Assembly (NCBI RefSeq): GCF_013409865.1
Contig: NZ_JACCBM010000001.1
Location: 3,410,001 to 3,474,000 of the forward strand
Reading direction: 5' to 3'
Source: Herbiconiux flava
Lineage (GTDB): Bacteria > Actinomycetota > Actinomycetes > Actinomycetales > Microbacteriaceae
Length of the DNA stretch: 64,000 nucleotides
The notes under the pieces are model-generated. The model did not search any database. It saw nothing but the letters and a program-made list of their open reading frames with translations, and was not told where the DNA came from. The first letter of the stretch is position 1. Every line of letters starts with the position of its first letter. This document shows positions 33,193 to 41,579 of the stretch, piece after piece. The translations under genes and the position numbers were made by a program.

Positions 33193-34203
33193 CTAGCGGG
33201 CGAGCGGCGGGGGCGGGGCCGTCGTCGCGCGGCGGACGAGGCGGGTGGGGAGGGTGATGTGGGTGCGGGCCGGGGTCTCGCCCGCCATCAGGCCGATCAG
33301 GAGCTCGGCCGCCGAGGCGCCGATCGACTGCATGGGCTGGCGCACCGTGGTGAGGGGCGGGTTCAGGCGCGCCGCCTCGGGCACGTCGTCGAAGCCGACC
33401 ACCGAGAGGTCGCCCGGCACGTCGAGGCCGAGCTCCGCCGCCGTCTGGATGGTCGCGATCGCCGAGAGGTCGTTCGCCGCGAAGACCGCGGTGGGCCGGT
33501 CGGGCGAGGAGAGCAGCGACGTCGCCGTCTCCCGCGCGATCTCCTTCTCGTAGAGGCCGACCCGCACGAGCGCCGGGTCGAACGGGATGCCCGCCTCCTC
33601 CAGCGCGCGCCGGTACCCCGCGTCGCGGAGGTTCGACGAGCGGAGGTCGGGGCGGCCGGCCACGAACGCGATCCGCCGGTGCCCGAGCTCGATCAGGTAG
33701 CGGGTGGCCAGGAGGGCGCCGCCGAAGCTGTCCGACTCCACCGTCGGCAGGTCGGCGCGGCCCGTGTGCGGGTCGACCGCGACGATCGGCACGTCGGCGG
33801 TCACCCCCACGACCGTCGGCGTCACGAGGATCGCTCCGTCGATCAGCGTGCCGCTCAGCCGGCTCAGCGAGCGGCGCTCCCACCCCGTGCTGTTGTTCTG
33901 CCTCGACCCGCTGTAGGCGAGCAGGTCGTAGCGCGAGTCGTGCAGCGCGGCGGCGACGCCCTTGAGGATCTCGGCGCTGAACGGCTCGAAGTCGGCCACC
34001 AGCACCCCGATCACACCGGTCCGCCGCGAGCGCATGCTGCTCGCGATCAGGCTCGACTCGTAGCCGAGCTCCTCCACCACCTGCAGCACCCGCTGCGTGG
34101 TCTCGCTCGAGATGCCGTAGCGCCCGTTGACCGCCTTGGACACCGTCGACACCGACACGCCCGCCGCCGCGGCGACGTCGTGGATGGTCGGCCGCCCGCT
34201 CAC
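33193..34203 (-). CDS. LacI family transcriptional regulator of the oligosaccharide locus
   Basis: 336-residue repressor. A LacI helix-turn-helix and hinge open the protein (TIHDVAAAAGVSVSTVSKAVNGRYGIS, residues about 5-35), followed by a periplasmic-binding-protein-like sugar domain with GVLVADFEPFSAEILKGV, FGGALLATRYLIELGHRRIA and DLSVVGFDDVPEAARL. The GTG at 34203 overlaps the stop of the GH43 gene (GTGA), so it is co-expressed with that enzyme and probably autoregulated. The inducer should be the sugar taken up by the divergent ABC importer. Confidence 0.92.
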   Translation of the reverse strand: MSGRPTIHDVAAAAGVSVSTVSKAVNGRYGISSETTQRVLQVVEELGYESSLIASSMRSRRTGVIGVLVADFEPFSAEILKGVAAALHDSRYDLLAYSGSRQNNSTGWERRSLSRLSGTLIDGAILVTPTVVGVTADVPIVAVDPHTGRADLPTVESDSFGGALLATRYLIELGHRRIAFVAGRPDLRSSNLRDAGYRRALEEAGIPFDPALVRVGLYEKEIARETATSLLSSPDRPTAVFAANDLSAIATIQTAAELGLDVPGDLSVVGFDDVPEAARLNPPLTTVRQPMQSIGASAAELLIGLMAGETPARTHITLPTRLVRRATTAPPPPLAR

Positions 34204-35759
34204 GACCGCACCGCCAGCGAGAACGAGGTCGCCGTGACGACCTCCGACGACGGCCCCACCGCGACCGGCCCGACCCACGCTCCCACAAAATCGCGCCCGG
34301 GCGAGGGGGCCAGTCCGGCCAGGTCGACCGGGGCGAACAGGGCCCCGTCGACGGATGCGCGACCGCTCAGCCCGTCCACCGAGAGCTCCAGGCGCACGGC
34401 CCCGCCATCGCGCGCCGTCCCCGAGGCGAACACCACCCGCTCCCCCGGCGTCACCCGGGTGCACCGCACCACCCCGTCCCCGTCGACCGACAGCTCCAGC
34501 AGCGCCCGTTCGGACACCCGCAGCAGCAGCCCGCCCCGCACCCCCGACCCCGCCGGCACCCGGATCGTCACCGCGACGTCCACGCGCTCCGCCGGCAGCC
34601 GCCGCCCGAGGAACGAGCGCTCCCCCACCGACGTCGGCTCCCCGCCGCCGCGCAGCCGCACCTCACCGCCTGACACGAGCGTCGCGAACGACGACGGATG
34701 CCGCCCGATCCCGTTCCAGTCGAGGTCGAGCACCCCGTCCCCGAATCCCTCCACGACGAGCGGATGCGCGACCGGATGCTCTACCGGCGCAGAGACGTCA
34801 GCACCGGTCGACACCTCCGCCTGCACCCGCCCCACGCCGGGCGCGAACAGCGGCCGTCCGTCCTCCCACTCGACCGGCACGAGGCACGTCTCGCGCCCGA
34901 GCAGCCCCTCCCGCACGGCGCCGTCGTGGCCCGGGACCGGTCGCGTCGCGAGCAGCGTCGCCCACCAGGCGCCCGTCGCATCCTGAACCAGATCGGCGTG
35001 CCCCACGGCCGCGAACTCCTCGCGCCGCCCCAGATCGCGGTGCGTCAGCCGCGGGTTGCCCGGGTCGCCGAGGTACGGCCCGGTGATCTCGTCGCTGTAC
35101 GCCACGACGACCGCGTGGTCCTCGGCGGTGCCGCCCTCGGCGGTCAGCAGCAGCCACCCGCCTCCCGGCCGGCTCAGGATGCGCGGCCCCTCGGCCCAGA
35201 CGGCGCCCTTCATCGCCCCGCCCCAGATCACCGCCGGCGACCCCAGCGGCTGGAAGGTCGCGGGGTCGAGCTCCACGAGCCAGACGTCGGTCTGCCCGGG
35301 GTAGGACGCGGACGCCGCGGGCTGCGTGCCGGTGAGCCACAGCCGTTCCCCGTCGACCGTGAGGCACGGGTCGATGCCGCCGACCCCGTCGATCCAGACC
35401 GGATCCGACCAGGGGCCCCGCGCATCCGTCGCCGTCACGGCGAAGTGCCCGGTACGCCCGCCCCACGACCCGTCGTCGGGCCCGACCACCGTGCAGACCA
35501 CCACGAGACGGTCGCCGACCACCCGCACCGAGGGCGCGAACAGACCGCGCGACGACTCCAGGCCGGCGAGGTCGAGCTGCCCGGGCCGCTCGATCGCGTG
35601 CCCCACCTGCCGCCACCCGATCAGGTCGCCGGAGACGTGCACGGGCAGCCCCGGCAGGTATTCGAAACTCGAGGTGACCAGCACGAACTCGTCGCCGAAG
35701 CGGCACACGCCCGGGTCGGGGTGGCAGCCGGGCAGAACCGGATTGCGGTAGCGGGCCAT
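34200..35759 (-). CDS. Glycoside hydrolase family 43 (beta-xylosidase/arabinofuranosidase-like)
   Basis: 519-residue cytoplasmic enzyme without a signal peptide. A five-bladed propeller GH43 domain covers about residues 1-310: catalytic base Asp in NPVLPGCHPDPGVCR, pKa-modulating Asp in GIDPCLTVDGERLWLTGTQP and acid Glu in AVWAEGPRIL. A C-terminal beta-sandwich (about 330-519, FLGRRLPAERVDVAVTIRVP) matches the DUF1349/concanavalin-like module found in GH43 beta-xylosidases. ATG at 35759 is preceded by GAGAGGAG. It is followed by the LacI regulator (GTGA overlap) and faces the sugar ABC operon. It would hydrolyse imported xylo- or arabino-oligosaccharides; exact specificity is unknown. Confidence 0.88.
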   Translation of the reverse strand: MARYRNPVLPGCHPDPGVCRFGDEFVLVTSSFEYLPGLPVHVSGDLIGWRQVGHAIERPGQLDLAGLESSRGLFAPSVRVVGDRLVVVCTVVGPDDGSWGGRTGHFAVTATDARGPWSDPVWIDGVGGIDPCLTVDGERLWLTGTQPAASASYPGQTDVWLVELDPATFQPLGSPAVIWGGAMKGAVWAEGPRILSRPGGGWLLLTAEGGTAEDHAVVVAYSDEITGPYLGDPGNPRLTHRDLGRREEFAAVGHADLVQDATGAWWATLLATRPVPGHDGAVREGLLGRETCLVPVEWEDGRPLFAPGVGRVQAEVSTGADVSAPVEHPVAHPLVVEGFGDGVLDLDWNGIGRHPSSFATLVSGGEVRLRGGGEPTSVGERSFLGRRLPAERVDVAVTIRVPAGSGVRGGLLLRVSERALLELSVDGDGVVRCTRVTPGERVVFASGTARDGGAVRLELSVDGLSGRASVDGALFAPVDLAGLAPSPGRDFVGAWVGPVAVGPSSEVVTATSFSLAVRS

Positions 35760-35800
35760 CGTCGGCTCCTCTCGATGATGGCTCACTCTAGCCCCAGGGA

Positions 35801-35823
35801 AAACAGTTTCGAAAACGTTTGAC
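35801..35823. promoter_or_regulatory. Candidate LacI-family operator between GH43 and sugar ABC genes
   Basis: Three overlapping palindromes: AAACAGTTT (35801-35809), TTTCGAAA (35807-35814) and AAACGTTT (35813-35820). LacI-family operators are centred on CG within A/T-flanked palindromes of this type. The site lies 42 bp from the GH43 start and about 110 bp from the lipoprotein start. Confidence 0.65.
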
Positions 35824-35932
35824 GATCGGGTTGGGTGCAGGTGACACTGAGTGCGCCCGGCCGAGCCGGGACCCCGACCACCCATCCGTCCACAGCGGAT
35901 GCATCTCAACGAAGAGAGAGCAGGTTGCACTC

Positions 35933-37216
35933 ATGAAACGCTCGAAGATCCTCACCGGATGCGCGGCGATCGCCCTCAGCGCGCTGGCCCTGTCGGGCTG
36001 CGCCCCGAGCTCCGGCGACTCCGCCGACGGCGGCACCACGCTGACGTTCTGGCACAACTCCACCACCGGCGACGGCAAGAAGTACTGGGAGGACACCGCG
36101 GCCGCCTTCGAGAAGGCGAACCCCGGCGTCACCATCGAGGTGCAGTCGCTGCAGAACGAGGAGATGGACGGCAAGCTGCAGACCGCCCTGAACTCGGGCG
36201 ACGCCCCCGACGTCTTCATGGCGCGAGGCGGCGGCAAGCTCGCCGACGTCGTCAAGGCCGGCCAGGCGATGGACCTCAGCGACGGCATCTCCGCCGACGC
36301 GAAGGCGGCCGTCGGCAGCTCGCTCTCGGCCTTCGAGGTCGACGGCAAGAACTACGGGATGCCCGTCTCGGTGCTCCCGTCGGGCATCTTCTACTCCTCC
36401 GACCTGTTCACGCAGGCCGGCGTGACCACTCCCCCGGCGACCATCGCCGACCTCGAGGCGGCCGACGAGAAGCTGAAGGCGGCGGGCATCGATCCCATCG
36501 CCGTCGGCGCCAAGGACGCCTGGCCCGCCGCGCACTGGTACTACAACTTCGCGCTGCGCGCCTGCTCGAAGGACGTGCTCGACACGGCCGCCGAGAGCCG
36601 CAAGTTCGACGACCCGTGCTGGCTGAAGGCCGGTGAGGACCTGCAGGCCTTCATCGACACCGCTCCCTTCAACGACGGCTTCCTGACCACCGCCGCCCAG
36701 CAGGGCGCCGGATCGTCCGCCGGCCTGCTCGCCAACAAGCAGGCGAGCATGGAGCTGATGGGCGCCTGGGACCCCGGAGTGATCACCTCGCTCACCCCCG
36801 ACGAGAAGCCGCTGGCCGACCTGAAGTGGTTCCCGTTCCCCGAGGTCGAGGGCGGCGACGGTGAGCCCGGCGCGATGATGGGCGGCGTCGACGGATTCTC
36901 CTGCTGGGTGAACGCCCCGAAGGAGTGCGTCGACTTCCTGAACTTCATGGTCGAGCAGTCGAACCAGGAGGCCTACGCCGACGCGTTCCAGACGCTGCCC
37001 GCCTCGCAGGACGCCCAGAGCGTCGTCACCGACCCGGCTCTGAAGGACGTTCTCGCCTCATACAACGATGCTCCCTACGTGGTCGTCTGGCTCGACACCC
37101 TCTACGGGCAGAACGTCGGCAACGCGCTGAACGTCGCCGTCGTGGACATGTTCGCCGGCAAGGGCGATGCGGAGAGCATCGTCAGCGCCGTGAACGACGC
37201 CGCGGCGAAGTCCTGA
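35933..37216 (+). CDS. Sugar ABC transporter substrate-binding lipoprotein
   Basis: 427-residue extracytoplasmic binding protein of the carbohydrate CUT1 (MalE/UgpB-like) class. Lipobox LALSGC ends the signal. The mature protein begins with TLTFWHNSTTGDGKKYWEDTAAAFEKANPGV, a typical family opening, and contains NSGDAPDVFMARGG and LMGAWDPGVI. ATG at 35933 is preceded by GAAGAGAGAGCAGG. It heads an operon with two permeases and a GH3 glycosidase; the ATPase (an MsmK-type shared subunit) is encoded elsewhere, as is usual for CUT1 systems. Repression by the divergent LacI protein is likely. Confidence 0.92.
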   Translation: MKRSKILTGCAAIALSALALSGCAPSSGDSADGGTTLTFWHNSTTGDGKKYWEDTAAAFEKANPGVTIEVQSLQNEEMDGKLQTALNSGDAPDVFMARGGGKLADVVKAGQAMDLSDGISADAKAAVGSSLSAFEVDGKNYGMPVSVLPSGIFYSSDLFTQAGVTTPPATIADLEAADEKLKAAGIDPIAVGAKDAWPAAHWYYNFALRACSKDVLDTAAESRKFDDPCWLKAGEDLQAFIDTAPFNDGFLTTAAQQGAGSSAGLLANKQASMELMGAWDPGVITSLTPDEKPLADLKWFPFPEVEGGDGEPGAMMGGVDGFSCWVNAPKECVDFLNFMVEQSNQEAYADAFQTLPASQDAQSVVTDPALKDVLASYNDAPYVVVWLDTLYGQNVGNALNVAVVDMFAGKGDAESIVSAVNDAAAKS

Positions 37217-37226
37217 GGCGGGCGCC

Positions 37227-38210
37227 GTGGCTACCGTGACCGCACCCCCGCTGACGCCGACACCGACGCCGACGCAGGCGCCGTCGACGGGAGCCACGGC
37301 GCGCCGTCGCCGCTGGGCGACCCGGGGTGAACTGGCCCTGCTCCTCGGGCCCGCCCTGATCGTCTTCTGCGGCTTCGTCATCCTGCCGGTGGCGATGGCG
37401 GCGTACTACGGATTCTTCAGCTGGTCGGGCTACGGCCCGGCGGTCGACTTCGTCGGGATCCGCAACTACGTCACCATCCTGACCGATCCCGACTTCCACG
37501 AGGCGCTCGGGCACAACGTCTTCATCGTCGTGATGTCGCTCGTGCTGCAGGGCCCGATCGCCCTGGGGCTCGCGCTCCTCCTGAACCGGAAGCTCCGCTT
37601 CCAGTCGGTCATCCGGGTGCTGATCTTCGTGCCCTACGTCATCTCCGAGGTCGTGGTCGGGCTCGGCTGGGGTCTCATGCTCCAGTCGAGCGGGGCGGTG
37701 AACGGCCTGCTCGACAAGGTCGGGCTCGGTGCCTTCGCCTCGGACTGGATCTCGGAGCCCGGCCGGGCCATCTGGACCCTGCTCGTCATCATCACCTGGA
37801 AGTACATCGGCTTCGCCGTCATCCTCTTCCTCGCGGGGCTCCAGGGCATCCCCGAGGAGCTCTCCGAGGCGGCGGCGATCGACGGGGCCTCGTTCTGGCA
37901 GATCCAGCGGCACATCGTGCTGCCGCTGCTCGGCCCGACCGTGCGCATCTGGGCGTTCCTGTCGATCATCGGCTCGCTCCAGCTGTTCGACCTGGTCTGG
38001 ATCATCTGGGGCCAGTACGTCGCCTCCACCGCCGGCACCTCGACGATGGCCACCTACATGGTCGCCAACGGCCGCAACGCCGGCAGCTACGGCTACGGCA
38101 GCGCCGTCGCCGTCGTGATGTTCCTCATCTCCCTCGCCGTGGCGCTCGTCTACCAGCGCTTCGTGCTGCGCCGCGACACCGCGGGCGCCCTCACCGGAAG
38201 CAGCAAATGA
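37227..38210 (+). CDS. Sugar ABC transporter permease (MalF/MsmF type)
   Basis: 327-residue CUT1 permease with about six helices after a Pro/Thr-rich cytoplasmic N-terminus. The N-terminal helix carries the LLLGPALIVFCGFVILPVAMA pattern; the EAA loop that docks on the ATPase is EELSEAAAIDGASFWQIQRH followed by IVLPLLGP. GTG at 37227 starts 10 bp after the binding-protein stop. The gene overlaps the second permease by 4 bp (ATGA). Imports the same oligosaccharide bound by the upstream lipoprotein. Confidence 0.92.
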   Translation: MATVTAPPLTPTPTPTQAPSTGATARRRRWATRGELALLLGPALIVFCGFVILPVAMAAYYGFFSWSGYGPAVDFVGIRNYVTILTDPDFHEALGHNVFIVVMSLVLQGPIALGLALLLNRKLRFQSVIRVLIFVPYVISEVVVGLGWGLMLQSSGAVNGLLDKVGLGAFASDWISEPGRAIWTLLVIITWKYIGFAVILFLAGLQGIPEELSEAAAIDGASFWQIQRHIVLPLLGPTVRIWAFLSIIGSLQLFDLVWIIWGQYVASTAGTSTMATYMVANGRNAGSYGYGSAVAVVMFLISLAVALVYQRFVLRRDTAGALTGSSK

Positions 38211-39115
38211 TGGCAACCCCCACCCTGCAGAAGCCGGTGACGGAGTCGGCGACGACCCGGCGCGCGCCGGCCGCATCCGCCGCCCCCGTCGGCAGCGGCC
38301 GCCGTTCGAGCAGCCTCGCGATCTACTTCGTCGCCCTCGTGCTGATCGGCCTGATGCTGGCGCCGGTCGCCTACATCATCCTCGGCGGCTTCCGCTCGAA
38401 CTCCGAGATCACGCTCGACCCCTCTGGCCTGCCGGGCGAGTGGAACTGGGCCAACTACGGCGACGTGCTCGCCAGCGGCGTGTTCTGGGGACAGGTGGCG
38501 AACTCGACCATCGCGGCCGTCGCCACCACCCTGTTCGTCGTCGTGCTCGGGCTGATGGCGGCGTTCGCCCTCTCGCGCTACGCCTTCCGGGGCCGCGGGG
38601 CGGTCTACGCCCTGTTCACCGCTGGGCTGATGTTCCCGATGACCGTCGCGATCACGCCGCTCTACATCCTGGTGCGCGACCTCGGCCTGATGAACTCGCT
38701 CGCGGGCGTGATCGTGCCGCAGATCGCGTTCGGCCTGCCGGTGACGATCATCGTGCTCGTGCCCTTCCTCTCGGCCATCCCGAAGGAGCTGCAGGAGGCG
38801 GCGTCGATCGACGGCTGCAGCCGGCTCGGCTTCTTCTGGCGGATGGTGCTGCCGCTCTCGGTGCCCGGCGTGATCACCGTCGGGATCCTCGCCTTCGTGG
38901 CCAGCTGGAACTCGTACATGCTGCCGCTGTTCATCCTGAACAACGACGCCGCGTTCACGCTGCCGCTCGGCACGCAGGCCTTCGCCTCGCAGTACTCGGT
39001 CGACACGGCGAAGGTGCTCGCCTTCACCTCGCTGTCGATGATCCCCGCCCTGATCTTCTTCAGCCTCTTCGAGCGGCGCATCGTGGGCGGTCTCACGGGC
39101 GCCGTCAAGGGCTGA
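38207..39115 (+). CDS. Sugar ABC transporter permease (MalG/MsmG type)
   Basis: 302-residue partner permease with about six helices. IYFVALVLIGLMLAPVAYIILGGFRSNSEI is the standard MalG-type start. The EAA loop is KELQEAASIDGCSRLGFFWR followed by MVLPLSVPG, and the C-terminus ERRIVGGLTGAVKG ends as in most family members. Two adjacent ATG codons at 38207 and 38210; the first overlaps the preceding stop. It forms the heterodimeric channel with the preceding permease. The GH3 gene follows after 35 bp. Confidence 0.92.
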   Translation: MMATPTLQKPVTESATTRRAPAASAAPVGSGRRSSSLAIYFVALVLIGLMLAPVAYIILGGFRSNSEITLDPSGLPGEWNWANYGDVLASGVFWGQVANSTIAAVATTLFVVVLGLMAAFALSRYAFRGRGAVYALFTAGLMFPMTVAITPLYILVRDLGLMNSLAGVIVPQIAFGLPVTIIVLVPFLSAIPKELQEAASIDGCSRLGFFWRMVLPLSVPGVITVGILAFVASWNSYMLPLFILNNDAAFTLPLGTQAFASQYSVDTAKVLAFTSLSMIPALIFFSLFERRIVGGLTGAVKG

Positions 39116-39150
39116 CCCCCCACTCTCTCGACCTGAAAGCGAACCCCGTC

Positions 39151-41469
39151 GTGACCACTCCCCTCCCCGCCTCCGACCGTGTGCACGGGCTGCTCGCCCA
39201 GATGACGCTCGAGGAGAAACTCGCCCAGCTCGTGGGCTTCTGGGTCGACCAGAGCGACGACGCCGTCGCCCCGATGGCCGGAGACATGAACGCCGGCGGC
39301 CTCTACCGCGACGCCGTCGAGCACGGCATCGGCCACCTCACGCGGGTGTACGGCACCCGCCCGATCGACCCCGTCGAACGCGCGGAATGGCTCTGGGCCG
39401 AGCAGCGGCGGCTGATCTCGGAGACCCGGCTGGGCATCCCGGCCCTCGTGCACGAGGAGTGCCTGACCGGTCTCGCCGCGTGGAAGGCGGCCACCTTCCC
39501 GACGCCGCTGGCCTGGGGCGCCGCGTTCGACCCCGAGCTGGTCGAGCAGGTCGGGGCGGCGATCGGGCGCTCGATGCGCGAGGTCGGCGTGCACCAGGGG
39601 CTCGCCCCGGTGCTCGACGTCATCCGCGACCCGCGCTGGGGCCGGGTCGACGAGTGCATCGCCGAGGACCCGTACGTCGTCGGAACCATCGGCACCGCCT
39701 ACGTGCGGGGCCTCCAGGACGCCGGCGTGCACGCGACGCTTAAGCACTTCGCCGCGTACTCGGCCTCGCAGGCCGGCCGCAACCACGCACCGGTGCACGT
39801 CGGGGCCCGCGAGCTCGCCGACGTCTTCCTGCCGCCGTTCGAGATGGCGATCCGCGAGGGCGGCGCCCGCTCGGTGATGAACTCCTACAGCGAGATCGAC
39901 GGCGTGCCGGTCGGCGCGAACGCCGCCCTGCTCACCGGGCTGCTCCGCGACGGGTGGGGCTTCGACGGCACCGTCGTGTCCGACTACTTCTCGGTCGCCT
40001 TCCTCGAGACCATGCACGCCGTCGCCGCCGACCGCGGCGAGGCGGCCCGGCTCGCCCTCGAGGCCGGCATCGACGTCGAGCTGCCGAGCGGCGACGCCTA
40101 CCTCGCGCCGCTGGCCGAGGAGGTGCGCGCGGGCCGCGTGCCCGAGAGCCTGATCGACCGCTCGGTGCTGCGCGTGCTGGGCGAGAAGGAGGAGCTCGGG
40201 CTCCTCGACGAGACCTTCGAGTCGGCTCCCACCGCCATCGACCTCGACGATGCCGAGCACCGGATGCTCGCCCGGCAGCTCGCCGCCGAATCCGTCGTGC
40301 TGCTGACGAACGACGGCGTGCTCCCGCTCGCGGATCCCTCCCACGGCGCTCAGTCCTCCCGGATCGCGGTGATCGGGCCGAACGCCGACTCCGCCGAGGC
40401 GCTGATGGGCTGCTACTCCTTCGTCAACCACGTGCTGGCGCACCACCCCGGGACGCCGATGGGCATCGAGATCCCGACCGTGCGCGCGGCCCTCGCGGCG
40501 GCGCTCTCGGGCACCGTGACCTTCGAGCCCGGCTGTGACGTCGAGGGAGACGACCGCTCGGGCATCGCCGCGGCGGTCGAGAGCGCCCTGGCGGCGGAGG
40601 TGGCGGTCGTCGTCGTCGGCGACCGGGCCGGCCTGTTCGGCCGCGGCACCGTGGGCGAGGGCAACGACGTCGAGAGCCTCGAGCTCCCCGGGGTGCAGCG
40701 GGAGCTCGTGCAGGCGGTCGTCGCGTCGGGCACGCCGGTGGTGATGGTGGTCGTCACCGGCCGGCCCTACGCGATCGACTGGGCGATCTCGGGCGCCGAG
40801 CGCCCTGCGGCGGTGCTGCAGGCGTTCTTCCCGGGCGAGGAGGGCGGCACGGCTCTCGCGGACGTGATCTCGGGAGCCGTGTCGCCGAGCGGGCACCTGC
40901 CCGTCTCGTTGCCGCGCTCGGCCGGGGCGCAGCCGTTCGGCTACCTGCACCCGATCCTCGGCGGGCCGTCCGAGGTGACCAGCGCCGACAGCACCCCCGT
41001 GCTGCCGTTCGGGCACGGCCTGAGCTACACCACCTTCGAGCGCTCGGAGCTCACGGCCGACGCCGAGGTGACGGCCGGCGACGCCTTCGGGGCCTCGGTG
41101 CGCATCCGGAACACGGGCGAGCGCGCGGCGACCGACCTCGTGCAGCTCTACGCCCGTGACCTCGTGGGCAGCATCACCCGGCCCGTCGCGCAGCTGCTCG
41201 GCTACCAGCGGGTTGCGCTGGAGCCGGGCGAGGAGGCCGTCGTGCGCTTTCGGGTTCCGACCACGCGGCTCGCCTTCAGCGGGCTCGACCTCACGCGCAT
41301 CGTCGAGCCGGGCGCCGTCGAGCTCTGGGTCGGCCCCTCCTGCGCCGAGCGCGAGACCGAGGCGGCGATCGAGATCGTGGGGGCCGTGCATCCGGTGACA
41401 GTCGACGACGAGCTGCTCGTGGCCGTCGAGGTCGAGCGGATGCCCGCCCGCGCGGTCGCGCAGGCCTGA
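39151..41469 (+). CDS. Glycoside hydrolase family 3 (beta-glucosidase/beta-xylosidase)
   Basis: 772-residue cytoplasmic enzyme lacking a signal peptide, so it acts on imported oligosaccharides. The (beta/alpha)8 domain has KHFAAYSASQAGRNHAPVHVG (substrate-binding Lys-His) and nucleophile Asp in GTVVSDYFSVAFL, with Tyr where beta-glucosidases usually have Trp (SDW). An alpha/beta sandwich with AVIGPNADSAEALMGCYS follows, then a fibronectin-III-like C-terminal domain with LPFGHGLSYTTFE and LVQLYARD. GTG at 39151 follows GAAAGC. The SDY variant and the adjacent GH43 fit xylo-oligosaccharides better than cello-oligosaccharides, but this is inference. Confidence 0.9.
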   Translation: MTTPLPASDRVHGLLAQMTLEEKLAQLVGFWVDQSDDAVAPMAGDMNAGGLYRDAVEHGIGHLTRVYGTRPIDPVERAEWLWAEQRRLISETRLGIPALVHEECLTGLAAWKAATFPTPLAWGAAFDPELVEQVGAAIGRSMREVGVHQGLAPVLDVIRDPRWGRVDECIAEDPYVVGTIGTAYVRGLQDAGVHATLKHFAAYSASQAGRNHAPVHVGARELADVFLPPFEMAIREGGARSVMNSYSEIDGVPVGANAALLTGLLRDGWGFDGTVVSDYFSVAFLETMHAVAADRGEAARLALEAGIDVELPSGDAYLAPLAEEVRAGRVPESLIDRSVLRVLGEKEELGLLDETFESAPTAIDLDDAEHRMLARQLAAESVVLLTNDGVLPLADPSHGAQSSRIAVIGPNADSAEALMGCYSFVNHVLAHHPGTPMGIEIPTVRAALAAALSGTVTFEPGCDVEGDDRSGIAAAVESALAAEVAVVVVGDRAGLFGRGTVGEGNDVESLELPGVQRELVQAVVASGTPVVMVVVTGRPYAIDWAISGAERPAAVLQAFFPGEEGGTALADVISGAVSPSGHLPVSLPRSAGAQPFGYLHPILGGPSEVTSADSTPVLPFGHGLSYTTFERSELTADAEVTAGDAFGASVRIRNTGERAATDLVQLYARDLVGSITRPVAQLLGYQRVALEPGEEAVVRFRVPTTRLAFSGLDLTRIVEPGAVELWVGPSCAERETEAAIEIVGAVHPVTVDDELLVAVEVERMPARAVAQA

Positions 41470-41579
41470 CCCGCGGGGCGCCAACCTGACGCCGCGGGGT
41501 GCCCCCGGGCGACATAATGAGTCGACATCTGTCGTCGTGGACGACGGGACCCGTCTTTTGTGAGCCTGAGAGGCACCCT

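Noticed and set aside
38662..41484. 940-codon open frame antisense to the permease and GH3 genes
   Set aside because: Its sequence is Arg/Gly/Ala/His-rich without motifs. Long shadow frames are normal opposite genes with G/C third positions.
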